A stretch of 64,000 nucleotides of DNA from Mactra quadrangularis (lineage: Eukaryota > Mollusca > Bivalvia > Venerida > Mactridae), in NCBI GenBank assembly GCA_025267735.1, contig CM046295.1, positions 18,570,938-18,634,937 of the forward strand, given 5' to 3'. Within the stretch, counting starts at the first letter, position 1, and the number at the start of each line of letters is the position of its first letter. Of this stretch, positions 44,401 through 56,219 are shown piece after piece. A model generated the notes under the pieces. That model was not told the origin of the DNA and did no database searches. It saw only the letters and a list, made by a program, of their open reading frames with translations. The position numbers and the translations under genes were made by a program.

Positions 44401-47400
44401 AGGGGTCGTAGTAGTAGTTGTTGTTGTTGTTGTTTTGGTCGTCGGGGCGGCCCCACCGGAACAATCACAGGCGTAAGGAGGACAACTTCCAACAAAACAG
44501 TTATCAGTACACCATTGATCCATTTGTTTATCTCCGGCCCAGTTGTTAATGGCGACACAATAAGTGATCCTAGCACCAATAAATTCCTGAAAAAAATAAA
44601 AAAGTTTAAAGCAAGCATGACCAAAAACAGGGCTTGCTTTGATTTTTTTTCTTTGAGCAATTAGTAATTGGTATGCTTTATGTTCAACAGTAAATATATA
44701 GAGGATATTCGCCAATTTTGGTGTAAGATCGATTTATATTTCACCGAGTGAGCTTAGAAAACATATTTTCACGAGTGGCGTAGCCACGAGTGAAAATGTC
44801 ATTTTCTGAGCTCACAAGGTGAAATATAAATCGATCTTACACCGAAATCGGCGAATTTTCTGTTTCTTTCATGCTGTTCACCTGAAAATGATGCAAGACC
44901 ATCTAGATTCTACCTGTGCCAGTTCATGGACAGACCGTATGACTCATTATTAATGTGATAGAGCGAAAATAAGTAGTTCCAGTGTGCATAATTTATTGTA
45001 ATATAATCGTTCATTTCTAAAGACACTACCCATCCAAATTTAATAAATCCATGCTTGTTGCGGTAAAGAAGTATGAGGGAAAACAATTTTAAACTCGAAA
45101 ATCGTGTTCCTTACGCGGATGGAGACAATTGTGTACTGCATGAACAGTCAATGTCAAGGTAAGTGTGTTTACAGTACGTCTGAGTTGGACTACGCGAATT
45201 TTAAATCAATACAGTTTTTATTGTGATGTCATATTACGCGGTAAACGGAAGGATTTAAACGATATTATTAAGCGACTGGAAAGTACATGTTTCACAATTA
45301 TGATATGGATATACGGATAATGTAAGGAAACACATAGAATCTAGATCTACGCACTGAAGGGATGTGTCATTGATTTGTCAAAATGGCGAAGACTCAAGAA
45401 AGCCGATGATTTTTAAGCCAGTTCATTATATCTAATTTATGCACAGATTGGCTTGGATTAATACTAGCCAACCTTTGTATTTACCGTATAATGACTGGAT
45501 ATTCGTCAAATGAATCAACGAATGGAATCCAATAGCAATGAACACGATGCAGCTTTGATACAGTCAACGTTCAGATATGTTTGAGTTTTTCCTCGCTGGA
45601 TTTGAATGGTGACGTAAGTTATTCTAAGATTTGTAATGAATTTTCTCATGAAAACCTGTATTAAACTATTCATTAAAAGCACGAAACTCTCGCATTTGAT
45701 CCCAATTATGTTCAAAAAATCTCCATGACGCAGTCGCGTGATTGCCGTGTAATCTGGACTGAAGCTGTGTCGACTAAATTTGTAGACTTTCGTTTTAAGA
45801 ATTAGTTAGCAACAGGATATGTTGGATTTGTTTATATCATCTCCAGCATCATCTAATGCATTTTGTCACCATTGAACTTGCTTATATGATGTTTGAAATA
45901 GCTCTAGCTTGTCTGTCTCCCTTGAAAAAGTAGTCCGTCATTTTTTTATATTTTCACCGTAGTGAAAATATAAACCGATATTTTCATCGTTTATTTTCAT
46001 CGTATAACACAGCATTTCACCGTAAAGCATGAAAGAATGCATTCAAATTATTATAATACATTTTCATATTCGCCCAGGTCGCTACGTGTAGCACGCATGT
46101 ATTTGAAATCTAGTTTCCAAAAGAGGGTACGGATTCAAATTCCTATGGGGAAGTTATACAGTTACATGAAAATTTGCAATGTTTATTTCTTCCATTAATA
46201 AGGTATATAGAGAAAGTTCCGGCCTTGTGGAAGGGTAGGTGAGTACTGGTTATAGCCAAGGGTCCTGATAAGCTAGGGTAAATGCGCTGGTTGCCGAACA
46301 AAAGCCCTAATTGTGTTGCAATGGCGTTAAACCCAGGGTAAAAACATATCATTCTCAAATAATATCATGATCATACGTGATTTTACAAATGGGGTGCATA
46401 TTATCAAGCATCTTACGATCTATTATAGTCGTAAATCCCTCTATAATGTATAGATAAATAATCGTAAGAATTTTGATAATATGCTTCCCAAGTTCTTTCC
46501 ATGGACAAACTTCCTACCTTTGGCGTTTGTGTCTGGAATACAGGTTGCTGAGTGGTCGGTCGTTGTGTAACTGGACGCTGAGTGGTCGGTCTGTTTGTGA
46601 ATATTACAGGGGCCTGAGTTGGGGCCGGGGTCCTTGGGGCGTTTGTCACAACAACAGGGGCACTATCTGACTGAATACTGACGTCAGCGCATCCGTAGAA
46701 CTCCTCCTGGGGCCCGCACCCCACACAGCCCTTTCCTGATTTAGGGTCAACGCCCCAGCTGTTTCCTGAAATATATTTTATTATAAATATATAAAATCGT
46801 TAAAGAAAAACAGTTTTGCATCCAACTCAGGATTTTAAAATTGAAGGTTGGAGTTTTCAGTTTAATATTGATTCATCTTCGTAATTATCGACAGGGGCGG
46901 ATCCAGGATTTTTTCCTAGGGGGGGTCCAAACTTTTCTAGGGGGGGTCCGAAAATTTCTAGGGGGGTCCGAACCTCAAACCACAACCACATTAAACACAT
47001 TTTGCAGAAAAAATGCAACATATTGATAATAAAACTACATAACCATTAAATATAAGTTAAGCATCGGGGAGAGGGGTCCGGGGGTCCAGACCCTCCCCCT
47101 AGAATTTCCTAAATGTACCTGTCCATTAGTGTATTTCTTGACTGTAAGTCATTTTTAAGTAGCATGAAGCAATTATTCTCGGTTCTTAACACAGACTTAC
47201 TAGTTATGTTGTTTTTATTATAAATATGTTGCATTATTCTGCAAAATGTGTATAATATGGCTGTGGTTAGAAAGTTTGGACCCCCCCCCCCCCCCTAGAA
47301 AAAATTGGGACCCCCCCCCCCCCCCGAAAAAAAAATTCTGGATCAGCCCCTGATAACTGCCAAAGACTGTCAGTTTTGGAATAAAAATCAGCCATTTTCA

Positions 47401-50400
47401 TATAAATAACAATTAGAAGAAGAAAATAAGAATATTTAAATTACCAGCGTGATATTTCCATTGGATCACACATTGTGTACACGTCATACCAGCCGGAAGT
47501 ACGTAATCCATGGACCACATCCCGGTTCGTCTGTTATTTAGCATTACTCTGTAATAGAACGCGGGGAACCAATGTTTAAATAATTTTATTTTTATAATGG
47601 GAAATTTTCAAATATTAAGATTGCAAAAATATACATCCCGATTCTTCTATTATTTAGCATTACTCTGTAATAAAACGCGGGGAACCAATGTTTGAATATT
47701 TTTTTTATAATGGGAAATTTTCAATCATTAAGATTGCAAAAATATACATCCTGGTTCTTCTATTATTTAGCATACTCTGTAATAGAACGCGGGGAACCAA
47801 TGTTTGAATATTTTTTTATAATGGGAAGTTTTCAAATATTAAGATTGCAGCAATATACATCCCGGTTCTTCTATTATTTAGTATTACTCTGTAATAAAAT
47901 GCAGGATTGAGCGATTGTTAGCAGTTGTTTAGGTTTACGGAAATAGCCAAGTATTCACATATGATCAAACGTGCACTTAGAAAAATCTATGAGAATTCCC
48001 ATTACAATTTTTTTTAAATGGCGGCAAGTGGAAATCACCTGGCTGGTGTTGGGTGCTTGGCCCTGTGTTACAGTATATTTAAATAATTAACGAACCTAGT
48101 TTAATGTACATTTGGGACTTGATTAATATTTTATATAACACTACATACCGCGAAGTTCCGAATGAAAAAGAAAAACGCGACAATCTTGAACTGATATTTG
48201 GCCAACATCACGTTTCCTGGTTAACGGAAACAATCAAAATGTTACAAGTGAACAAACGAGCACTTACTTTGATCCTTGACCGTCTGCTCTTTGTAAAACA
48301 TATCGATCTAAACATTCTTGCGTCACAGGTTTTGTGACGTCATTATTTGGACAGATTCTGTATTCCATCCAACCAAAATGGTTTGCTGTGATTTCAGACT
48401 TTAATGTAACCACCTGTCCCATCTGCAAATAATAAAATTGATAACTTTATTTATAGCAATGACAATTTATATCAAATTTATTGTAAAAATTGCAATTTCC
48501 GCCATTTTTAAAATGAACGCCTTTAATACAAATTTGCCGCATTTTACTTCCATGTTTTCGGGACCTCTCGATTGCGAATATTTTTACCTAAGTCAGTTTA
48601 TGCATTAATTTAGATTGCAGTCATTTCATATTAATAAATTAGTTGCAATTCAGAGGGTGCTTTTTTATAATGTTGTTTTTGGTAAAACTGTTCGTCATAG
48701 CCGATACAAAATGATTTTTATGAAAGTCAATACCAGTAGCGTGTTCAATTACCCCGAACGTTCCAAAACGTTCCGTAACGTTAGGATGGGAACAACTCAA
48801 TCCAAACACAACTCAACCCGAGACAACTTAATCCCCTACTAACGGGTTGCGTTGTCCCAACTTTGAGTTGAGTTATCCACAGGTTGAGTTGTCTTCGGGT
48901 TGAGTTGTCCTGTATCCGTAACGTTCGCTAACAGTAACTGTTGTTACTGAACACGCTGCAACTATATAGACAAATATTATTTCAGTTCTTACGTCACGCA
49001 TTGTTACTTGATTCATAAACGGGAAATAACCGGTTCGTGAAGTTTGGGATAAAATAAAGTAATTTGCATACCTTGTAAGTTTTTACGATGACACCGGTAG
49101 CATATTTCCCTCCAGCCTCGTTATCACGCCTGCCATTCCATGGATCCCCACACACACCGCATTTTCCTCCATGAGCCTGCTTGTTCTGAAATAACATATA
49201 CAAAATGTTAATGAAAAATATAACAGCTTGAAAGTTATGTAGTGCCTGCTCAGAGCTATAATATGGCACTTGTATAGTCCGTTTTTTCTCACTCTCCGTA
49301 AACAGATATCCTGTAGAGCGTTGTCGTACAGGCTCTCTACTTTCTCCGTTGAAGGTCACGTCGAGATGAACTTTGTGTCGACCAATCAATGCGTAGCTTT
49401 CGTCTAGACGAAAACACTATTAATAACATTTTGATTTCGTAATTTCTATTTTTAGACCAAGGTTTGCATGCTTATTTAACAGCAGTATTATTCACAGTCT
49501 GTGATTGGGCGGCTCATTTCAAATTGCGTGACGTAGACGATGTAAACAAGTAACGTATCATAACAATTTCGTCATGAATATTATGATGAGAAAAGGTCAC
49601 ACGAACGTGACCTTCGTTAGGAAAAGGCCAGATCTAAATCAGCGAGTATGCGAGTGTAAAATTTTAGATCGGGTTTTAATCAGATTGGTTTTTTCTCAAC
49701 TGTCAAAGCCTGAATAATTTCATCGTGACTGAATGCATTGTTTTTTAACTGGTTGCCTAATTGATATTAAATATGTCTTGACTAAAACATATCATACGGC
49801 ATAAGCAGCTTTACTCGATCATAATACACACTTTCGGAAACTCACGAATGTGTCACGACGTCAATTTTAACAAACGTATTCATCGTGAAATTAATCATGT
49901 TTTGACAGTTGAGAAAAACGAACTATACTCTCTTGCCTTCAAGCTAACTTTTACGGCGCAGTAATTTTTGTAGAAGGGTAACACGGTACGACCTTGGAGG
50001 TCGTTGGTTCGATCCTAACAACATCCATCCACTCTTTAGCTGCTGTGTGTTTGTCTAAGATAATTTTATGCTCATTTGAATAATTTAAAAATTCAATATT
50101 TGAACTTTTCATATTGAATCCAACATCATTAAGAAATTTCTGTATGAGCTAATCCTATCCAACAAGACATTATTTATTAACTTTTATTCAAAGTTCATAA
50201 AATCAGACAACGAAATAAATCGTCAATTTATCCGCTAAATGGCTATCAACGCGTCTTCCTCTGGTTATTTTAGAGCCCATAACATTGACACCCAAAGTTT
50301 TCTGTTATCTTAATAGGGAACCATCTACGAGTTGTCAAGCGACATATAATTGGTACTTCAGATGCACTTAACCTACTAATACGGTCCACGGTTATTAACT

Positions 50401-53400
50401 CAGACCTCGTGACCCTTATATGGTGACGTCATCAAAAATTTAAACTTAAAATTTAGCTTTAGACTAGCCAAAACAACGACTATTGTCGAAGACTTCTACG
50501 CGCATGCGTACTTAGGAATGTTCATAGGAATGACGAAGCAATTTTGATTGAAGTGTTTTTACCATATGTAACAAAACACTTTGGTGAATTTTGAGATGTT
50601 GACAAAATAAATCACTCGTGAGTAAAACATCGACTCGGCATTTATCAAAATTCAACTCTTGAAAAAAATGTCCGAAGAAGTTTAGAAAATCAAAGCTTGG
50701 ATGATCTTGTTTACACGATGTTTAACGTGTTTGCTATGTTGTTTTACCGATCAAAATTATGTTGTTTTTATATACAATGAATTGCAAATATAAAAAAATG
50801 TATAAACATTACCATGTTACCCCGCCTTATTCACACGCCCTTATAACATCCGTCCCGCTTTAACGAACAATTATCAATAAAAGGCATGTACGAGTTAAGC
50901 AACTATCCAATAAATTATCGCTTCATTTAATAAACACATTTTAACCATAGGGTTTTTTAACTTGGCGTATCAATCTAACAAAAAACGAGTCTAACATTAA
51001 TTTTAAAATATGAGGAATGAATATACATGTATTCAGAAATAGTCTATTATTAATTTATTATTTGTATAGAAATAAATGAGTGCTGAAAAATAAATTTTGT
51101 TTTCAAAAGAATAAATACTTTGAAAGTGTACCACAGTACATGTATCGCAAACTTATGTATTAATAACCGTCCCGATGGCATTCGAACTCGTACCTTTTTC
51201 GGGAAAATAGTTTTAAAATCCAGTCGAGCTATCAATTGCGATAACAAGGTTATTGTGATACTTGTTTGTTTGGAAGGTGTAATAATTTGGAAGAGAAGAG
51301 TCACGTGCATGTTTAAACCTGTTTAAATGAATCGTTACATAGCGCTAAGTAGCGTCTCAAAACGTTACGTAGCAATTTTCGTGTTTATACATGTATTCAG
51401 TTGTACTTAAAAACTCGCTACTTTTGGTGACATACCCGAGACAACCTGAATATCAAAAATGTGTGTAAACCCACTTTAAAAACATTTAAATTACATCAAT
51501 GTTTGGCATAAATTACTGTCGTCCAATTTGAGACGAAAACCTCGTCGCCGCGTCTGAAATTTCTGTTATCTGCCAAAATTTGTACAAACTTCATTTTATA
51601 TCGCAATTAACTTCCTTTGACTTTGGTAACTAAACCGTGTTTAACATTTGTCGTGAAGTCAATGTTTATAATTTGACCACGTGTCAATTGCGATGTTTAT
51701 TCGGAAATCTTAGCTTTGAAAAAATGACAAATAAGTGTCGATTTGAGTATATTTAAACAATTTTAAAAATACAGCCAGCTTAGACTGGTTCGTCCACCTT
51801 TTTGTAGTGAAAAATTTCTTTGTACGGAAATGGAGAAATTTAGTTGAGTTATCAAAGTTAGCCTATCGACAAACGCGATACCGGTTGGTGTTAGTCCACC
51901 GCGACCCGAAAGCTGTGCAAGTTGGGTAAGAGAATTGGTTCTCAGCGCTTCTAAAATAGGTAGCGCTACATTTTGCTTACTTAGCCCTATACACGTAAAA
52001 CGACTTGCTGAAGCAAAGCCATTTCAAAATAACTGGCTTTGTTATTGTCAGCAGAAAAAGTAAAGGACTTCCGAATGTCATTTCAATCACTACGAATGAG
52101 CTAGAAATAAGTTGACTACTAAGCACAATGAAGCGGCTTGGGACTCTAAATCAAAGCAAGCCGTTGCCCATGACACCCAACATTGCCATACATTGCAATT
52201 CGCCCGCAAAACGTGCTAAGGGTAGCACACGCGAAACTTTTCGACGATGTTTTCTACGCAAAGCACACATGCAGCGAAGATCGCCAAGGTAATCCGAATA
52301 AGCATCAAAATCAACAAACTTGTTGGATTTCAAATACGATGTACCGTATAAGCGATGGTCCTAGATTGCAACGTTTGCGCTTGTTGGTCTCAAGCTCACA
52401 GGTCTGAAGGTAGAAGAGGCAAATATCGTAGTTGTTTTTATATCAGAGTATTACTTAGTCATCTAATCGCGACCTAGTTTGCATAAATGTCCAATTAGAA
52501 AGACTTTAAGTAAATTTATGATAAAATTTACAATTAGCGCATCCTACATGATAGTTTACTTGAATTACTCATTAAAGCTACATATTATTTGAATATGGAA
52601 TTCGTAACATGACACGAAGCTTACAGTACATATATATTTTTTAGTTCAATTTAATAGCATGTCGATAGGTCATTAGTTATAGTACCTTTTATCAGGGATT
52701 TTTATTCACTTATAAACCAGGGCATCCCCATCTAGAATTGCTTTGAAATCATACAGTTTTCCACAAAGTTGGAGGTTACCTTTGATTTTTCATTCCCCTA
52801 TCAATGCGATAAAATCCCCCCCCCATAGCTCTGTATAAAGTTTGCCATAGACCCCTTCTCCACATACTGAAAAATGTCCTGCATTTACTTAATTTCAAAT
52901 AAAGCATTCATTTTATTACCCTTAATAATACAGGTATTGTATCTCTGTTACCAGAATATCCACCTGCAAGGTTTAACAATTCAATTCTGATTTTAATTCA
53001 TGCGGCGCATGAACAAATTTCAATGTAGTTTCTATTTATCGATGATTTGTATCTCTTTTTTTCTGTTCCATTTCGTTACTTTCCTGTAAATGCCGACAGG
53101 TGGATTATAAAAGCATATAATGTTTGGAAAACTCTCGCTTTACATTTTGACATTTTGACAAAAATTGCTTAGTTAATTAGGTAATTTATATTTGCAATAC
53201 TATAATTAATCTTAATATCCCATTTTCGCGCTCATATTTCAGCGAATTATTAAATCTATCAGCACAAAAAAACGCCGATTTTATACTCCGATCATTATTT
53301 TGTAATGGACTCGGGACGTCAGCACTGTACGATGACTTATTTTACTGATAGGAGACAACATTTTAGAGCTGAATTACTTTTGTACGAGTATCATTCATAT

Positions 53401-54174
53401 GATCCAATATAATTTGTACCAAAAAATAGCCAAAATTATAAAAGCCATTCAGTTGAAATCAGAATCGTGATTTCACGCGTATTCCCGATTGTCCGAATAT
53501 TTGAAACAAAATTTTAACATAAATAAAATCCAGTTCTACAAAACATAATAAGGACCGATGCTTTTTTAATATTTCACTATACAGCTACACATGTATTCGC
53601 AAATGCTTTCTTATAATAATATCGAACGAACGAAAAAAAATATTTTTACCTACGGAAATACTTTTTTATTTGATTGACGGGGGGGAAATACAAAATAGAC
53701 TTTTCTTCGAAACTAAACATTGAAAAAAAATGGAGCTAAGAAACGAACCAAAAGTGATTAAGACCCCATTTGTCAAGCCTACAAAAATATTTGACCGACG
53801 GATAATAAGAATACCACATTCCTTCGAAGTCAGATATGGAACAAAAAATATATTTTAACGATGGAAGGCCTATAAAATCAAAATTACTTCGAACGAAAGA
53901 TATTGCTAATAAATTGAGAATAATGAATTCCGCATTTTATAATGTATTCCAAGTTAAGTTTATATGGGGTTTAAATTGACAAATGGGTATACATGTAGAA
54001 AAAACTTACCGCGAATCCGCCGCAAAACAAAGCATTGTCGTCATAGTTATGTGGCACGGCGTATCCGACTCTCCAGGCGCTTGATCTGGCAACAGGGTCC
54101 ATCATTCTTCCATGACCAGACGCTTGATTAATGATTCCGCAGAAAATAACAACTAATATAAATAAAATCTTCAT
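41464..54174 (-). CDS. AA15-family lytic polysaccharide monooxygenase with four C-terminal six-cysteine modules
   Basis: Nine exons join in frame: 54174-54010, 49185-49072, 48422-48268, 47548-47445, 46765-46518, 44586-44233, 43660-43572, 42757-42554 and 41725-41464, giving 564 residues. A signal peptide (1-20) is followed directly by His21, which becomes the N-terminal copper ligand. The domain (21 to about 203) has HGRMMDPVARSSAWRVGY, NYDDNALFCGG, GGKCGVCGDPW, GGKYATG, ITANHFGWMEYRICP (second ligand, His108), LPAGMTCTQCVIQWKYHAG, GNSWGVD, CVGCGPQEEF and GCADV. Thr/Pro linkers (TTPKP repeats) join four modules of the form C-x(12-16)-W-C-x3-C-x(4-6)-CP-x(4)-C-x-C. Secreted; predicted to oxidise chitin or cellulose with copper and O2 or H2O2. 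Modules probably bind substrate (inference). An in-frame ATG at 54195 would add seven residues. Confidence 0.9.
41757..42054 (+). mobile_element. SINE family B in the LPMO intron
   Basis: Head 'atatctcagtcggtcgagca' and 'aggttcgattcccgggcagc', body 'gagcttggtcatgaca', end 'cggcgtttaacccaagac'. Lies between LPMO exons 8 and 9. Confidence 0.8.
42783..42965. repeat. 20-bp minisatellite, about nine copies
   Basis: Unit 'ttactataaatagatatttg' in near-identical copies, starting about 25 bp from the acceptor of LPMO exon 8 on its intron side. Confidence 0.9.
43408..43500 (-). repeat. tRNA-like SINE fragment, reverse
   Basis: 'gaaccaacacggatctggtt' and 'accgcttggccacgccc' are the reverse of the tRNA-like head at 33.91 kb. 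Between LPMO exons 7 and 8. Confidence 0.5.
43985..44060. repeat. Short G/C-tract repeat piece
   Basis: 'ggggtacgggggtcggaccc' resembles the G-rich blocks of the elements at 46.89-47.35 and 61.86-63.65 kb. Intronic; no complete element seen. Confidence 0.4.
44707..44862. repeat. 150 bp palindrome
   Basis: Arms of about 70 bp: 'gtgtaagatcgatttatatt' on the left and 'aatataaatcgatcttacac' on the right. The centre is 'gagtggcgtagccacgag'. Related motifs ('ctttcatgctgttcacc' near 44.87 kb, 'aagcatgaaag' near 46.03 kb) suggest it ends a larger inverted element of about 1.3 kb in the LPMO intron. Confidence 0.85.
46072..46344 (+). mobile_element. SINE family A, diverged copy
   Basis: Head 'caggtcgctacgtgtagcac' is decayed; the body 'ggccttgtggaagggtaggt' and end 'ggcgttaaaccc' are clear. 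In the intron between LPMO exons 5 and 6. Confidence 0.75.
46892..47351. mobile_element. MITE family 9 with poly-G/poly-C tracts
   Basis: 460 bp with inverted ends 'caggggcggatccagga' and 'tctggatcagcccctg'. Inside are G-runs at one end and runs of about 15 C at the other. The ends look like hAT-type termini (inference), but I see no clean target duplication. Confidence 0.75.
47521..47895. repeat. Tandem array copying the splice acceptor of LPMO exon 4
   Basis: About 3.3 units of 111-116 bp. Each carries 'ttatttagcattactctgta' (or a near variant), which on the minus strand is the exon 4 acceptor plus about 29 coding bases, and then 'gcggggaaccaatgtttgaa'. The first unit overlaps the real exon 4; the others are decoys in the preceding intron. 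Confidence 0.9.
48738..48957. mobile_element. MITE family 4 (AGCGTGTTC ends), copy 1
   Basis: Ends 'agcgtgttcaattacc' and 'gttactgaacacgct' are inverted; the interior repeats 'caactcaa' and 'ttgagttg' motifs. About 220 bp; copy 2 is at 58595-58807. Between LPMO exons 2 and 3. Confidence 0.8.
49287..49412. repeat. Dispersed repeat, copy 1
   Basis: 'ctccgtaaacagatatcctg' through 'ggtcacgtcgagatgaactt' and 'accaatcaatgcgtagcttt' recurs at 63.88-64.0 kb in the same orientation. Nature unknown; it lies in LPMO intron 1. Confidence 0.75.
49693..49915. mobile_element. MITE family 5 (TTCTCAACTGTCAAA ends), copy 1
   Basis: Ends 'ttctcaactgtcaaag' and 'ttttgacagttgagaa' are inverted; about 223 bp. 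Copy 2 is at 62366-62485. Confidence 0.75.
49916..54009. other. Remainder of LPMO intron 1
   Basis: No exons were found. A tRNA-like remnant ('gaggtcgttggttcgatcct') is near 50.0 kb, and a somewhat GC-richer unexplained stretch is near 51.9-52.4 kb. The rest is AT-rich. Confidence 0.45.
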
Positions 54175-54236
54175 TTTTTCTTTAAATTGATGCAATTTTT
54201 AACACAAAAAATGAAATCGTTTGGCAACTTTGCGCC

Positions 54237-54244
54237 TTTAAATA
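54237..54244 (-). promoter_or_regulatory. Possible TATA box of the AA15 LPMO gene
   Basis: 'tatttaaa' on the minus strand in the context 'gactatttaaaggcg', about 65 bp before the ATG at 54174, a plausible core promoter distance. Confidence 0.4.
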
Positions 54245-55271
54245 GTCTGGCAAAGATTTCGTCTATCTTTTTTATTTTATTTCGCTCGATGCGTAATATC
54301 ACTTTTTATGATAACAAATTATTAACTCACAACACTTGTTAAACACTTCCAATCGTGTTTTGAAAATCAAGTATCGAGTAAACTCTACTTTTAAGAGTGC
54401 TTGAGTATTCTGTATAAATTTTTGTTTGAGAATTGCGAAGACCCGATCGAAATTGAGCCCATTTGATAAAAACAAATTCTCAATTGATCCTTTGTTTAAA
54501 TTTTCAAATTTTTCGATTATTTATCAGTCGAATCGAATATTTAAAGTGAATTTAGGAATTTTTATTCACTCAGTACTAGAAGTTTATGATTTCAACTAAA
54601 ATACTGAGATTATTTCGAGTAATCCGCCTAATATACACACGATATCCCGGACAGGCGGTTTTTACTCTAGTCCGGTAATGATAAAACCCGGCATGCACGT
54701 GTTTAAACTTGATAAACGGATTGTATGAATTTTAACCAATCACAGATAAGCCCTGCATAGGTCTATGGATCTGATAAGCTCGTGTCAGGGCAACGTCCTG
54801 TCATTCATGGAATTTTTATCATATTTTCTCCAATTTATCTAAAAGTTTTCCTTATGCATTTTTTAGAAGTTTCATATTTTGAATTTTCAAATAAAGCTTA
54901 AAATTCCATTTAGGGAAGAGATGATTCGTGAAATTTCGAAAGGAAGGGTTTTCATCCTAGGGCCTAGCCCTTTTTGTGACGTTTAAATTTTTCTATTTTG
55001 GTGTAAACGTTGAAATATTTCGACATTGCAAAAATGCAAGGACAGAAATATTTTACTTTAAAATGTAATAATATACATGTGCATTCATTAAGTCTAGTAG
55101 TTGTCCTTACTGGTTCGTTCTTATCCGTTTTCTGAAGAATTTCTACGACACATGGAAGCTACATACGAGTCTTTGTTTATTCTACGATGTCTTTCCGTTA
55201 AATATTTTATCTCCAATTAAGATTACTCACCCCTTATCACCAATAGATGGTCGTAGGTTCAAATCATCGAT

Positions 55272-55649
55272 CTATAATTAGGGACTTTTGTCAGTTATCT
55301 TTCCCTGATAATATCAATAGCCATCCAATTGGTAAATAGGTCCTAACAGTTGGAATCCTCGGATGCTATCATTGAATTCCTATGTAAGGATAACAAAATA
55401 TTTCATCTAAAATCTTTCTGAATAATGTAGATATAAATAGAAGTGCTGAAATTTAGATAGTTCTTTACCCAAAAATACTTAGCTTGATTTTCAAATAAAT
55501 GAAATGATTTACAAATAAGTTATTAAAGATTAATTTTGGCAAATTGAAATTGAAAAGTAAGGATAAAATCCGAGTAATCCAACTAATTGAACCTACCTAA
55601 CTGAAGAGTATACAAGGAGAAATAACTGACTAAGGCCCCTTATTCATCA
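55272..55649. mobile_element. Long-TIR MITE family 1, reverse copy
   Basis: Left end 'gtcagttatctttccctgat' and right end 'aaggagaaataactgactaa' are inverted; interior 'gtaaggataacaaaatattt' matches 3.19 kb reversed. Confidence 0.8.
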
Positions 55650-55730
55650 CTTCATTATGAAGGAAAGTTGCCTGCTCTGTGTAGCTGACAAAGCCTAACA
55701 CTGGTGTTTCTAAGAAGCATTGGCTGATAA

Positions 55731-56076
55731 CCGTTCGGAACTCCTCGGCCATTTGCTACGAATAACATATTTAGGCGCCAATTTGAAAATATGTAAGTAA
55801 ACAAATACACGAACGTTTAGGCAATGAGTGATGTTTCGTTTTTAGTCCGTAAATTTAAAATAACACAGTTAAATGACATCGCTGAACAATATTTTGGTTC
55901 AATATATAACATAGAAATATGTATTGACAATGATCTGTGTGAATTCTACAAGAACTATTTTGCATAACCGTTACGTGCGCCTCGCGTAGGTAGTAAAATC
56001 CAAAGCTGCCAGGGTAGACCCCCACACGAATCCTACTGAGATTATTCATTTATGAAAGGTCGAGGTGTTCCGAATG
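55731..56076. mobile_element. MITE family 6, copy 2
   Basis: Ends 'ttcggaactcctcgg' and 'tcgaggtgttccgaa' are inverted; interior 'attttgcataaccgttacgt' matches the other copies. Confidence 0.75.
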
Positions 56077-56219
56077 CGCCGATAACCTGTGTGGCTAGTC
56101 TAATGTGGTTCTTTCTGCTAAAAGAAATTTAGTTAATACAACATATCATGCAATTGTTTGATTTTATCAATCGAATACAAACTCGGACTTCTGGTAACAA
56201 AACTATTATATGTGACTAA

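Noticed and set aside
44213..44476. Plus-strand frame of GVVGLGVVGL repeats
   Set aside because: Antisense of the Thr/Pro linker of the LPMO gene.
52151..52407. Overlapping 60-74 codon frames in a GC-richer patch
   Set aside because: No domain, no splice sites and no homology that I recognise; left as an unexplained patch in LPMO intron 1.
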